A DNA stretch of 64,000 nt from Fusobacterium gastrosuis (GCF_900095285.1 NZ_LT607734.1:1612001-1676000), one strand, 5' to 3'; shown: positions 8,591-17,825, counted from the stretch's first letter. A program made the numbers and translations. The notes: generated from the sequence alone by a model not told the origin.

Positions 8591-9781
8591 CTATCTCTCT
8601 TCAACTCTTACCCATAATGCTTTTAAATATAAAGTTTCCGGTATATGTAATATCCATGGGTGATCTTCAGGCTGATAATTAATTCCAATTACACTAAGTA
8701 TTTTTCCGTTTTTTGATGCTGCCATTCTAGTGACTTCCAACAAATCTTGTAAACTTATATGATATGCACAAGTTATTACCCCTAAAATCCCACCATTATT
8801 TAAAAGTTTAAAACTTTTATCACATAAATCAATAAAAAAATCTCTTCCTTTATAGATATCTGTTTTTCTTTTTATAAGTGATGGAGGATCTAAAGTAATG
8901 ATATCGAATTTTTCATTTCTCGTTGCTAAAGTATTAAGCAATAAAAATGCGTCACCTTCAACAGTGGAAAATTTTGAAAAATCTTTATTAAATTCATTGA
9001 GTTGAAAATTTTCATGACAAAGCTCTAAAGCATGTGTATCTTTATCAATTGCAACAACTTCTTTTGCTCCAGCCTTTAAAGCAGCCATAGAAAAACCACC
9101 ACTACTGGAAAATACATCTAAAAATCTAGTCGTTCTATCTATATATTTAACTATAAATTTTCTTGAATCTCTTTGATCTAAAAAGAAACCTGTCTTTTGC
9201 CCGTCCATAATATCTACATTATATTTAATTCCATTGTCTTCCATAATAACTCTTTGAGGAATTTCTCCGTATAATGTACCTGTTTGAATATCTACACCTT
9301 CTATAACTCTATTTTCAACATCACTTCTTTCATAGATACCTTTTGGTTTCAAATATTTTTTTATTGCATTTATAACATCTGACTTAAAAGTTTCTACACC
9401 TGAATTTCTAAATTGTACTGAAACATATTTATCAAATTTATCTATAATTAGTCCTGGAATATAATCAGCCTCCGAAAAGAAAACCCTAATACTATTTGTT
9501 TCTTGAGAAAGATTTTTCCTTTTATCATATGCCTGTTTTATTCTGTTGTAAATAAATTCTTTATCAATTTTTTCATCCTTTGTCGTCAAAACTCTAACCA
9601 AGGCTGAAGTTCCCTCAGTAATATATCCTCTTGCTAAAAATTTCATTTCAGAATTACATACATCAACAATATCTCCATTTTTAAAATTTCCTATAATTTC
9701 TCTCACTTCATCTTTATATACATTTGGATAAAAATTTAAAATTTTTTGTTCCTTATCTTTTTTTACAATTATTTTTGTCAT
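8591..9781 (-). CDS. RlmI-like class I rRNA methyltransferase with PUA domain
   Basis: The protein is S-adenosylmethionine dependent and probably methylates C5 of a cytosine in 23S rRNA. An N-terminal PUA RNA-binding domain (about residues 1-75) is followed by an EEHEE-like linker and a Rossmann methyltransferase core with FLDVFSSSGGFSMAALKAGA and ITLDPPSL. The C-terminal part has ITCAYHISLQDL, where RlmI enzymes place the catalytic Cys. The ATG at 9781 is chosen because it has a GGGTGA site; the ATG at 9808 lies where transcription from the TGtTATAAT promoter should begin. It heads the long envelope operon. Confidence 0.85.
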   Translation of the reverse strand: MTKIIVKKDKEQKILNFYPNVYKDEVREIIGNFKNGDIVDVCNSEMKFLARGYITEGTSALVRVLTTKDEKIDKEFIYNRIKQAYDKRKNLSQETNSIRVFFSEADYIPGLIIDKFDKYVSVQFRNSGVETFKSDVINAIKKYLKPKGIYERSDVENRVIEGVDIQTGTLYGEIPQRVIMEDNGIKYNVDIMDGQKTGFFLDQRDSRKFIVKYIDRTTRFLDVFSSSGGFSMAALKAGAKEVVAIDKDTHALELCHENFQLNEFNKDFSKFSTVEGDAFLLLNTLATRNEKFDIITLDPPSLIKRKTDIYKGRDFFIDLCDKSFKLLNNGGILGVITCAYHISLQDLLEVTRMAASKNGKILSVIGINYQPEDHPWILHIPETLYLKALWVRVEER

Positions 9782-9813
9782 CAAATTCACCCATTTTTTT
9801 AAAATCATTTTTT

Positions 9814-9822
9814 ATTATAACA
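9814..9822 (-). promoter_or_regulatory. Extended -10 promoter of the long envelope operon
   Basis: The minus strand reads TGtTATAAT, an extended -10 element. Transcription would start around 9807, leaving a short leader before the methyltransferase start at 9781. No good -35 is visible. No other promoter is obvious down to 826. Confidence 0.5.
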
Positions 9823-9913
9823 TATTTTCATTGTTTTTATACTATTATTTTTTGATATACTTTAGAAAAGTTATTAAATATTTTATAAAAAATTTTGAAA
9901 AGAAAAAAGTTTC

Positions 9914-9942
9914 TTGTTATATTTTTTCATATATGATAAAAT
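9914..9942 (+). promoter_or_regulatory. Promoter of the PASTA-rsgA-rpe operon
   Basis: TTGTTA, a 17-base spacer ending in TGA, and TAAAAT form a promoter with an extended -10, about 85 bases before the PASTA gene. Confidence 0.55.
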
Positions 9943-10025
9943 TATTAAAAATAATTTATATTTTATAGAAATTTTGAATACAAAATTATTTTTGAAAAAA
10001 TAATTTTTATTGACTTAGGAGAAAT

Positions 10026-10541
10026 ATGAAAGAAATTAATAATGTTTATATCAAAATAATTAATTTATCGCTTATTATTTTAATAATTATTTTAAGTGTT
10101 TATCTAAGTAAAAGATTTTACTTCAATGAATTCTATTATAAAGTTCCTGATCTTATAGGTTTGGACATGGCTGAAGCTGAAAAAACTATTTCATCATCTG
10201 CTCTTAACATCAGAAATATGGGAGAAACCTTTTCTACCCTTCCCTATGGAAAAGTTGCTATGCAAGAACCTAAAGCTGGAGCTGTTGTAAAAAAATCAAG
10301 AAATATAAAAATTTGGACAAGTATGGAAAGTCCGGCTGTATTTTTGGATGATTTAACTGGAATCAATTATTTAGATGCTATTTCTATTGCTGAAAGAAAA
10401 GGTATGATTGTCGATGAAATTACAAAAATAAATTCACAACTTCCAATAAATTATGTTATTGCAACTTCTCCAAAGAGCGGTGAACCTTTAGCCAGAGGTA
10501 CAAAGATTTCATTTCTTATAAGTAACGGAAACTCAAATTAA
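10026..10541 (+). CDS. Membrane-anchored PASTA domain protein without kinase domain
   Basis: The 171-residue protein has a short cytoplasmic start, one membrane helix (about residues 11-29) and two PASTA repeats: one from YKVPDLIGLDMAEAEK (about 39-100), one from FLDDLTGINYLDA (about 104-168). PASTA domains bind muropeptides or lipid II outside the membrane and usually form the sensor of Ser/Thr kinases of the PrkC/PknB type or of penicillin-binding proteins. Here there is no kinase or transpeptidase domain. The next genes are rsgA and rpe, the same order as prkC-rsgA-rpe in Firmicutes. AGGAGA precedes the ATG. The role is unknown; a cell-wall sensor or scaffold is a guess. Confidence 0.85.
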   Translation: MKEINNVYIKIINLSLIILIIILSVYLSKRFYFNEFYYKVPDLIGLDMAEAEKTISSSALNIRNMGETFSTLPYGKVAMQEPKAGAVVKKSRNIKIWTSMESPAVFLDDLTGINYLDAISIAERKGMIVDEITKINSQLPINYVIATSPKSGEPLARGTKISFLISNGNSN

Positions 10542-10565
10542 GGGGTGAAAAATAAATAGTATATT

Positions 10566-11450
10566 ATGAAAAAAGGTAGAGTTATAAATAAAATACAAGG
10601 TTTTTATTATGTTGAAATTGAAAATAATATTGTAATAGAAGCTAAGCTTCGTGGAATTTTAAAAAAAGTTAATAATAAATTTAATTGTGTAGTAGGGGAT
10701 TTAGTTACTTTATCTGAAGATAACTCTATTATTGAAATAACTAAAAGAAAAAACTTACTAATAAGACCAATTGTATCCAATGTCGATTATATGGCTATAC
10801 AATTTGCAGCAAAAAATCCGAATATTGATTTTGAAAGAATTCATTTACTTATTTTGAATGCTCTTTTCCACAAGGTCTTACCTCTTGTCATTATAAATAA
10901 AATTGATTATCTTAGCATAACTGAAATAAATCTTATAAAAAATAAATTAGCATATTTAAAAGCCTTAGATATTCCTTTATTCTTAATTTCAACTAAAGAT
11001 AACATAGGACTTGAGAATTTAGAAGAATTTATTAAAGATAAAATTACAGTCATTGGTGGTCCAAGTGGAGTTGGAAAATCATCTCTTATAAATATTTTAC
11101 AAAATGAATACATTCTAAAAACTGGTGAAATAAGTGAGAGATTAAAAAGAGGAAAACATACAACCAGAGATTCTAATATGATAAAGTTAAAACAAGGTGG
11201 ATATATTATTGATACTCCAGGTTTCTCTTCAATAGATATTCCAGATATAAAAAATAAAGAGGAATTAATTTCTCTTTTTCCAGAATTTCAAAATTTTAAC
11301 AATTGTAAGTTTTTAAATTGTTCTCATACTCATGAACCAAATTGTGCAGTCAAAGAAGCAGTAGAAAATTTAAAAATATCAATAGAAAGATATGAATTTT
11401 ATAAAAAAGTACTTAGTTTATTAAATGAAAGGTGGAATAAATATGAATAA
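10566..11450 (+). CDS. rsgA: Ribosome small subunit-dependent GTPase A
   Basis: RsgA is a circularly permuted GTPase that helps late maturation of the 30S subunit. Its 294 residues contain an N-terminal OB fold (about 1-65), the G4 motif NKID at 111-114 before the P-loop [10 protein letters not shown] at 164-173, G3 DTPG near 216-219, and a C-terminal zinc knuckle with C247, C252, H254 and C260. The ATG is about 20 bases after the nearest good ribosome site (GGGGTG), longer than usual; a stop codon upstream in frame leaves no better ATG. The gene overlaps rpe by eight bases. Confidence 0.95.
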   Translation: MKKGRVINKIQGFYYVEIENNIVIEAKLRGILKKVNNKFNCVVGDLVTLSEDNSIIEITKRKNLLIRPIVSNVDYMAIQFAAKNPNIDFERIHLLILNALFHKVLPLVIINKIDYLSITEINLIKNKLAYLKALDIPLFLISTKDNIGLENLEEFIKDKITVIGGPSGVGKSSLINILQNEYILKTGEISERLKRGKHTTRDSNMIKLKQGGYIIDTPGFSSIDIPDIKNKEELISLFPEFQNFNNCKFLNCSHTHEPNCAVKEAVENLKISIERYEFYKKVLSLLNERWNKYE

Positions 11451-12087
11451 AAGCATTAAAATAGCTCCGTCTATTTTATCTAGTGATTTTTCTAAATTAG
11501 GTGAAGAAATTATTGCAATTGATAAAGCTGGAGCTGATTATGTACATATCGATGTCATGGATGGGCATTTTGTCCCTAACTTAACTTTTGGTCCTCCTGT
11601 TATAAAGGCTTTTAGAAAATGTACTGATTTAATTTTTGATGTACACTTAATGATAGATAGACCTGAAAGATATATTGAAGATTTTGTTAAAGCCGGAGCT
11701 GATATAATAACAGTTCATGTAGAGTCTACTATACACTTGCACAGAGTAATACAACAAATTAAGTCATATGGAATAAAAGCTGGTGTATCTTTAAATCCTT
11801 CTACACCTGAAGACAGTTTAAAATATATTATAAATGATATTGACATGGTATTAGTAATGAGTGTAAATCCCGGCTTTGGAGGGCAAAAATTTATAGAATC
11901 AGCTGTTGATAAAATAAAAGCTGTTAGAAATATGAGAAGTGATATTGATATTCAAGTTGATGGTGGAATTACTAATGAAACTATTGGAAAATGTATAGAA
12001 GCTGGAGCTAATATTTTTGTAGCAGGTTCCTATGTATTTTCAGGTAACTATAAAGAAAGAATTGATTTATTAAAGGGAGGAAAATGA
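11443..12087 (+). CDS. rpe: Ribulose-phosphate 3-epimerase
   Basis: This TIM-barrel enzyme interconverts ribulose 5-phosphate and xylulose 5-phosphate in the pentose phosphate pathway. The family motifs are clear: [11 protein letters not shown] at the start, [32 protein letters not shown] and the phosphate-binding VDGGI. The start at 11443 ([10 protein letters not shown]) is preferred over the ATG 18 bases upstream because AAAGGTGG sits just before it. It overlaps the rsgA end, so the two are probably translationally coupled. Confidence 0.95.
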   Translation: MNKSIKIAPSILSSDFSKLGEEIIAIDKAGADYVHIDVMDGHFVPNLTFGPPVIKAFRKCTDLIFDVHLMIDRPERYIEDFVKAGADIITVHVESTIHLHRVIQQIKSYGIKAGVSLNPSTPEDSLKYIINDIDMVLVMSVNPGFGGQKFIESAVDKIKAVRNMRSDIDIQVDGGITNETIGKCIEAGANIFVAGSYVFSGNYKERIDLLKGGK

Positions 12088-12088
12088 A

Positions 12089-12763
12089 ATGACAGTAAAT
12101 ATTGAAAAAGTTAATGAGGTACTTGAAGAATACTATAAATTATTTTACAAAACAGAAGATATGGCATTAAAGAGAGGAATAAAATCTCTTACACATACAG
12201 AGCTTCATATTATTGAATCAGTTGGACAAGACTCTCTTACAATGAATGAACTTTCTGAAAAAATTGGTATAACAATGGGAACTGCAACTGTTGCTATTTC
12301 AAAATTGGCTGATAAAGGATATATGGATAGAGTAAGATCCAGTGTTGATAGAAGAAAAGTTTTCGTTTCTTTAACAAAGAAAGGATTTGATGCTCTGACT
12401 TATCATAACAACTATCATAAAATGATAATGGCCTCTATTACTGAAAATATTCCAGGAAAAGATTTAGAAAAATTTGTTGAAACATTTGAAGTAATTTTAA
12501 ATGCTCTTAGAAACAAAACTGATTATTTTAAACCAATGACTATAACTGATTTTCCTGAAAAAACAAAAGTATCAATAGTAGAAATCAAAGGAACTCCAAT
12601 AGTTCAAAATTATTTTGCAAGTCATGGAATTGAAAATTTCACTATTTTAAGAGTTTTAAGATCTGAAGATAAATCTCAATTTACTATTCAAAAAGAAAAT
12701 GGAGAAATCCTAACTTTAGATATTTTAGATGCAAAAAATCTAATTGGTGTAAAGGCGGATTAG
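12089..12763 (+). CDS. MarR family regulator with C-terminal FeoA-like domain
   Basis: The 224-residue protein has a MarR-type winged helix at about residues 30-105 (LTMNELSEKIGITMGTATVA, then KGYMDRVRSSVDRRKVFVSLT), a helical dimer region, and an extra C-terminal segment (about 145-224) that resembles an SH3-like FeoA domain. FeoA domains on DtxR/MntR-type regulators take part in metal-dependent control; on MarR proteins the role is not established. It starts one base after the rpe stop and two bases before NFACT. Metal sensing is an inference. Confidence 0.8.
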   Translation: MTVNIEKVNEVLEEYYKLFYKTEDMALKRGIKSLTHTELHIIESVGQDSLTMNELSEKIGITMGTATVAISKLADKGYMDRVRSSVDRRKVFVSLTKKGFDALTYHNNYHKMIMASITENIPGKDLEKFVETFEVILNALRNKTDYFKPMTITDFPEKTKVSIVEIKGTPIVQNYFASHGIENFTILRVLRSEDKSQFTIQKENGEILTLDILDAKNLIGVKAD

Positions 12764-12764
12764 T

Positions 12765-14413
12765 ATGTTTTATATAGATGGAATATCTTTAAATGTAGTC
12801 AGAGAAGAATTAAAAAAAGACTTAATAAATAAAAAGATAAATAGAATTTTTAAAAACAATGATTACTCAATCTCACTACATTTTGGAAAAATAGAGTTGC
12901 TGTTTTCTTGTATGCCTAACTTAGCTATATGCTATATCACACAGAATAAAGAAAAACCTATTTTAGATATAGCATCTTCTATAATTTCCAATCTTAGAAA
13001 ACATCTTATGAATGCAATGCTTGTAGATATTGAGCAGCTAGGATTTGATAGAATCCTAGTTTTTCATTTTACAAAAATAAACGAACTAGGAGAGGTTAAA
13101 AAGTATTATATTTATTTTGAATGTCTTGCAAAAGCTTCAAATTTAATTTTTTGTGATGAAGAACACAAAGTAATAGACAGCTTAAAGAAATTTTATATAA
13201 GTGAAAAATCAGATAGAACACTTTTCAATGGTGAAAAATATCAAAGACCACAATTTGAGAAAAAAATTTCTCCGTCTGAACTTACAGAGATTGACTTTAA
13301 TAGATTTAAAGAAAATCAAATAGCTCTTTCTTCAGAGGTTGAGGGAGTCGGAAAAATTTTTGAAAATTCCTTACAAAACTCTGAGAATACATTTGAAGAA
13401 TATAAAGAATTATTAAAAAGTAAAAAATTTAAAATTTATTTTGAGAAAGCAAAGTTAAAATTGGCTACAGTATTAGATATTTCTTATCTAAATCATGATG
13501 AAATAAAAGTTTTTGAATCCTATAATGATTTAATTAATTTTTATATAAGTTATGAGTCTATTTCTACAAGTTTTAGTCTTTTAAAAAATAAATTAATTTC
13601 TTCTATTGATAAAAAAATAAAAAATTAAACAAAACTTTATATTTAATAGAAGAAGATATAAAAATTTCAAATTCTATGAATAACATAAAAGAACAGGCAG
13701 ATATTTTAGCATCAGTACTTTACTCTGTAAAAAAAGGAATGTCTTCAATATTAGCCTATGATTTCTATAACAATAAAGATATTGAAATTTACCTAGATAC
13801 TTCTCTTAATCCCAAAGAAAATTTGGACAAAATATATAAAAAATACAATAAAGCTAAAAGAAGTTTTGAAAATGCTCTCAGAAGAAAAAGAGAAGTTTAT
13901 GAAGAAATTAACTACTTAGAAAGTAATATTTTATTTATAGAGAAAGCTCAAAAAGTTGAAGAACTTCGTGAAATTGAAGAAGAGCTTATAAAAGCCAGAT
14001 ATCTTAATCAACATCATCAGACAAAAAAAACTAAAATAAAAAAAGAAATTAAATATGGTATTTTAGAATATAATGGTGCTTTAATTTTATATGGACGAAA
14101 TAATATCGAAAATGATAATCTTTCTCTCAAAATTGCTTCAAAAAATGATCTATGGCTTCATGCAAAAAATTTTCCTAGTTCTCATGTTATTGTAAAAAGT
14201 GACAGCATTTCTGAAGAAATTATAAAAAAAGCTGCAGAAGTTGTAGCTTTTTATACCAAACTTAGCTTGGGAGAAAAGATAGAAATAGACTATACTTTAA
14301 AAAAATATATAAATAAGCCTAACGGTGCTAAATTAGGTTTTGTCACTTATAGTAATCAAAAAACTATCACTGTTGAAAAAAAGGAATTGAAAGAAATTAG
14401 TCAAAAGAAATAA
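12765..14413 (+). CDS. NFACT (RqcH/FbpA-like) protein, interrupted by a frameshift
   Basis: NFACT proteins of the Rqc2/RqcH group bind stalled 50S subunits with peptidyl-tRNA and direct C-terminal Ala tailing; in some bacteria they are also called fibronectin-binding proteins. The N-terminal half (12765-13628, 287 residues) carries NFACT-N and part of the coiled coil. The second half (13676-14413) carries the coiled coil and the NFACT-R domain with LYGRNNIENDNLSLK and NDLWLHAKNFPSSHV. One added A in the A-run at 13619-13624 fuses both frames without a gap (LNKTLYLIEEDIKISNS bridges them), giving about 549 residues, the family length. As written, the protein would be truncated; error, decay or frameshifting are all possible. 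Confidence 0.85.
13619..13628 (+). other. Frameshift site A-AAA-AAT-TAA in NFACT gene
   Basis: Zero-frame codons are ATA AAA AAT TAA. Shifting back by one base after AAT continues as TTA AAC AAA ACT into the second half of NFACT. The ten bases and their phase are identical to those in the rluA-like gene at 2956-2947. Confidence 0.5.
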
Positions 14414-14482
14414 ATTTTATATAGTATACTGCTTTGGGTATATTTACAACAATTAAAGATTACTTTTTAATCATAATTAAAT

Positions 14483-14511
14483 TTGACAAAAAATAAAAAA
14501 AAATGTACTCT
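14483..14511 (+). promoter_or_regulatory. Probable promoter of ptsH
   Basis: A perfect -35 TTGACA is followed after 17 bases by TACTCT, a weak -10. A TATAAT at about 14536-14541 has no partner -35 and is an alternative. Confidence 0.4.
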
Positions 14512-14566
14512 AAAGTATAAAATAATCACTTGATATATAATAAAAAATATGAAAGGAATGATTTGA

Positions 14567-14830
14567 ATGGCGAGTAAAACAGTAGAAATAATAAATGAAA
14601 CAGGTCTACATACTAGACCAGGAAGTGAATTTGTAAGTTTGGCAAAATCATTTACATCTCAAATAACAGTTGAAAATGAAGCAGGAACTGTTGTAAATGG
14701 AACTTCATTATTAAAATTATTATCTTTAGGTATAAAAAAAGGAGCAAAAATCACTGTTCATGCTGTTGGTGAAGATGAAGCTGAAGCAGTTGAAAAATTA
14801 ACAACTCTTCTTGCTAATTTAAAAGATTAA
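14567..14830 (+). CDS. ptsH: Phosphocarrier protein HPr
   Basis: HPr passes phosphate from enzyme I to the sugar-specific EIIA proteins of the phosphotransferase system. Its 87 residues include the phosphorylated His15 in GLHTRPG and a serine (S47, in GTSLLKLLSLG) that aligns with the regulatory Ser46 of Firmicutes HPr, so control by an HPr kinase is possible. GAAAGGAA precedes the ATG. The ptsI gene follows after a hairpin. Confidence 0.95.
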   Translation: MASKTVEIINETGLHTRPGSEFVSLAKSFTSQITVENEAGTVVNGTSLLKLLSLGIKKGAKITVHAVGEDEAEAVEKLTTLLANLKD

Positions 14831-14841
14831 TTTTTATAATT

Positions 14842-14879
14842 AAGAGGAGTATGAAATATATTCCTCTTTTATTATTTTA
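14842..14879 (+). terminator. Intercistronic hairpin between ptsH and ptsI
   Basis: AAGAGGAGTAT pairs with ATATTCCTCTT (11 pairs, one G-T, loop GAAAT), followed by TTATTATTTT. This looks like a leaky terminator that would make more ptsH than ptsI transcript. Confidence 0.55.
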
Positions 14880-14904
14880 TAAAAAATTTTAAGGAGTATA
14901 TTGA

Positions 14905-16626
14905 ATGAATAGAGTTATAAATGGTATAGCTGCTTCACCTGGAGTTGCTATAGGAAAAATTTTCATATACAGAGATATTAAACTAAATTATGCTGAAAAA
15001 AGTCTTATTTCAAAAGAAAAAGAAATAGAAAGATTGATTCTTGGTAGAGAAATAGCTAAAAAGCAGCTTGAAGAAATAAGAGATAACACTCTTCTAAAAA
15101 TGGGAAAAGATAAGGCTGCTATTTTCGATGGGCATATTACTCTTCTTGAAGATGAAGATTTATTTACTGAAATAAATGATAAAATTAATTCAGAAAATAA
15201 TACAGCTGAATACGCTTTAAATGAAGCTATCGAAGAATATGCTTCAATGCTTGCAAATTTAGAAGATACTTATTTCAAAGAAAGAGCTGGAGATTTAAGA
15301 GATATAGGCAAAAGATGGCTGTACGGAGTTGCAAATGTAAATGTTATTGATCTGTCTAAACTTCCTCCAGAAAGCATAATAGTGGCAAAAGAATTAAATC
15401 CATCTGATACAGCTCAACTTAATCTTGAAAATGTACTTGCATTTGTAACAGAAATAGGTGGAAAAACAGCCCATTCCTCTATTATGGCCAGATCCCTTGA
15501 ATTACCTGCCGTTGTTGGTGTTGGAGAATTGTTAGATTCCATTACTAGTGAAGAAAATATAATAGTAGATGCATTGAATGGAAAAGTTATAATAAATCCT
15601 GATAAAGAAAATTTAAAAATTTACACTGAAAAAAGAAATGCATATTTAAGAGAAAAAGAGGAATTAAAAGAATTAAAAGATAAAGAAGCTATTTCTAAAG
15701 ATGGTGTAAAAATTGATATTTGGGGAAATATAGGTTCTCCAAAAGATGTAAAAGGAGTTCTATCAAATGGTGGTTTTGGAATAGGACTTTACAGAACAGA
15801 GTTTTTATTTATGGACAAGGAATCTTTTCCAACTGAAGATGAACAATTTGAAGCATATAAAGAAGTTGCTATTGCTATGGGAACTCATCCTGTAACAATT
15901 AGAACGATGGATATTGGTGGTGACAAATCTCTTCCATATATGGAGCTTCCAAAAGAAGAAAATCCTTTCTTAGGATGGAGAGCTATAAGAATCTGTTTAG
16001 ATAGAACAGAAATTTTAAAGACCCAATTCAGAGCATTATTAAGAGCTTCAAAGTATGGAAATATTAAAATTATGCTTCCAATGATAATGGATGTTAATGA
16101 AATTAGAAAGTCTAAAGAAATATTTGAAGAATGTAAGAAGGAACTAAGAGAAGAAGGAGTAGAATTTAATGAAACTGTTATGCTTGGTATAATGGTGGAA
16201 ACTCCAGCTGTGGCTTTCAGAGCTAAATACTTTGCAAAAGAATGTGATTTTTTCTCAATAGGAACAAATGATTTAACACAGTATACTTTAGCAGTGGACA
16301 GAGGAAATGAAAAAATTGCAAACTTATATGATAGTTACAATCCAGCAGTTTTACAGGCAATTAAATTATTAATTGATGGTGCTCATGAAGGTGGAATAAA
16401 AATTTCAATGTGTGGTGAATTTGCCGGAGATGAAAATGCTGTTGCCTTACTTTTCGGTATGGGACTTGACGCATTTTCAATGTCGGGAATATCTATTCCA
16501 AGAATTAAGAAAATTTTAAAGAATTTAGATAGTAAGAAATGTCAAAAATTGGTAGAAGAAGTTTTAGAATTTTCAACTGCTGACGAAGTAAAAGAAAAAG
16601 TAAAAAACTTTATGAATAATTTATAA
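14905..16626 (+). CDS. ptsI: Phosphoenolpyruvate-protein phosphotransferase (enzyme I)
   Basis: Enzyme I takes phosphate from phosphoenolpyruvate and gives it to HPr, the first step of sugar uptake by the PTS. The 573 residues match the family. The N-terminal domain binds HPr, the active His190 lies in GGKTAHSSIMARS, and the PEP-binding barrel contains GIGLYRTEFLFM, RTMDIGGDKSLPY and the catalytic Cys in MCGEFAGD. The ribosome site is AAGGAG. A clear terminator follows. Confidence 0.97.
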   Translation: MNRVINGIAASPGVAIGKIFIYRDIKLNYAEKSLISKEKEIERLILGREIAKKQLEEIRDNTLLKMGKDKAAIFDGHITLLEDEDLFTEINDKINSENNTAEYALNEAIEEYASMLANLEDTYFKERAGDLRDIGKRWLYGVANVNVIDLSKLPPESIIVAKELNPSDTAQLNLENVLAFVTEIGGKTAHSSIMARSLELPAVVGVGELLDSITSEENIIVDALNGKVIINPDKENLKIYTEKRNAYLREKEELKELKDKEAISKDGVKIDIWGNIGSPKDVKGVLSNGGFGIGLYRTEFLFMDKESFPTEDEQFEAYKEVAIAMGTHPVTIRTMDIGGDKSLPYMELPKEENPFLGWRAIRICLDRTEILKTQFRALLRASKYGNIKIMLPMIMDVNEIRKSKEIFEECKKELREEGVEFNETVMLGIMVETPAVAFRAKYFAKECDFFSIGTNDLTQYTLAVDRGNEKIANLYDSYNPAVLQAIKLLIDGAHEGGIKISMCGEFAGDENAVALLFGMGLDAFSMSGISIPRIKKILKNLDSKKCQKLVEEVLEFSTADEVKEKVKNFMNNL

Positions 16627-16631
16627 GTAAA

Positions 16632-16658
16632 AAGGTCTTGGAAATTTTCCAAGACCTT
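16632..16658. terminator. Bidirectional terminator between ptsI and tRNA-Arg
   Basis: There is a perfect 11-pair stem AAGGTCTTGGA / TCCAAGACCTT with a five-base loop. The T-run is better on the minus strand (CTTTTTAC) than on the plus strand, so it can end both ptsI and the opposing tRNA transcript. Confidence 0.7.
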
Positions 16659-16720
16659 CATTCTTATTATATAAAATAGTTAGCTAACATAAACAACTTT
16701 TTTATTTGTGTATAAAAAAA

Positions 16721-16797
16721 TGGCGTCCCCGAGAAGATTTGAACTTCCGACACCCGTCTTAGGAGGACGGTGCTCTATCCAACTGAGCTACGGGAAC
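16721..16797 (-). tRNA. tRNA-Arg (anticodon CCT)
   Basis: A full cloverleaf reads on the minus strand. The acceptor GTTCCCG pairs with CGGGGAC, the D arm is TAGCTCAGTTGGATAGAGCA, the anticodon stem CCGTC/GACGG frames the loop CTCCTAA with anticodon CCT, and the T loop contains TTCAAAT. The CCA end is encoded. It reads AGG, an uncommon Arg codon here. A TATAAT element lies about 30 bases upstream (16830-16825). Confidence 0.95.
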
Positions 16798-16908
16798 AGC
16801 CGAATGCCATCAAAAGCATTTTTAATTATACAATATTTTCAAATAAATTTCTAGTTTTAATTAAAAGTATTTTTTATGTCCTATTTACTTTTATTTATCT
16901 TTTTTTTT

Positions 16909-16917
16909 TGCTATAAT
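16909..16917 (+). promoter_or_regulatory. Extended -10 promoter of the EamA gene
   Basis: TGcTATAAT lies 30 bases before the start codon. No clear -35 is seen. Confidence 0.5.
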
Positions 16918-16946
16918 AAATTTATTAAAAATTATAGGAGTTTAAA

Positions 16947-17825
16947 ATGATTATAGAAAAAATTTATTCAAAGATTTCTGCTAAACAAGCAGCTTTTGTT
17001 GCTGTTTTCTTTTGGGCGTCAGCTTTTGTTTTTACCAAACTTGTTTTAAAGTATACTGATGTAAATACCCTTGCTGTTTTAAGATATTTTTTTGCAGCTC
17101 TAGTTTTAATTTTTATTGCATTTAAAAAAAATATAAAATTTCCTGCTATAAAAGATCTACCTATACTTTTTGTAGCAGGTTTTTTTGGATATTCTGGCTA
17201 TTTTGTAGTTTTTAATATAGCCATGCAAAAAATAAGTCCATCTACTGCCAGTGTTATTAATGCACTTTCTCCAGCAATAACAGCAATTATTGCATATTTT
17301 TTATTTAAAGAAAAAATAAAAATGATAGGATGGCTTTCAATGTTGATATCTTTCGTTGGAATTGTTATTCTAACAATGTGGGACGGTGTACTTTCTATAA
17401 ATGTAGGAATTATTTATATGCTTATAGCCTGTCTTTTTATAAGTTTATCTAACATTTGTCAAAGAGGGCTTGCTGGAAAAAAATATAGTTCTTTAGAAGT
17501 TATAATTTATTCGATGGTAATAGGTGCATTACAACTTTTCTTATATTCCCCAAAATCTCTTTTAAATATCTTTGAAATTAATTTTTTTGCACTTCTTTTA
17601 ATTATATACATGGCTATTTTTTCAAGTGTGATAGCTTATTTATTTTGGACAAGAGCTTTTGAAATCTGTAAGACTACAACAGAGGTTACCTCGTTCATGT
17701 TTGTAACTCCAGTACTTGCAACTATAATGGGAATAATTATCCTAGGTGATATTCCAAAATTATCTACTTTTATAGGTGGTCTTGTTATAATAACTGGAAT
17801 GATAATATTTAATAAAACAAAATAA
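16947..17825 (+). CDS. EamA/DMT superfamily transporter
   Basis: The 292-residue protein has ten predicted membrane segments in two EamA repeats (about 15-145 and 155-290), the layout of drug/metabolite exporters such as RhaT/YdcZ relatives. The repeat marks are FWASAFVFTKL, then SPSTASVINALSPAITAIIA in the first half and FWTRAFEICKTTTEV with FVTPVLATIMG in the second. The substrate cannot be told. The ribosome site is AGGAG. The next gene starts about 30 bases downstream. Confidence 0.9.
   Translation: MIIEKIYSKISAKQAAFVAVFFWASAFVFTKLVLKYTDVNTLAVLRYFFAALVLIFIAFKKNIKFPAIKDLPILFVAGFFGYSGYFVVFNIAMQKISPSTASVINALSPAITAIIAYFLFKEKIKMIGWLSMLISFVGIVILTMWDGVLSINVGIIYMLIACLFISLSNICQRGLAGKKYSSLEVIIYSMVIGALQLFLYSPKSLLNIFEINFFALLLIIYMAIFSSVIAYLFWTRAFEICKTTTEVTSFMFVTPVLATIMGIIILGDIPKLSTFIGGLVIITGMIIFNKTK

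Noticed and set aside
13611-13675. NFACT halves as two separate genes
   Set aside because: The second half has no ribosome site at its first ATG, and the bases between both halves code for the missing coiled-coil part once one A is added.
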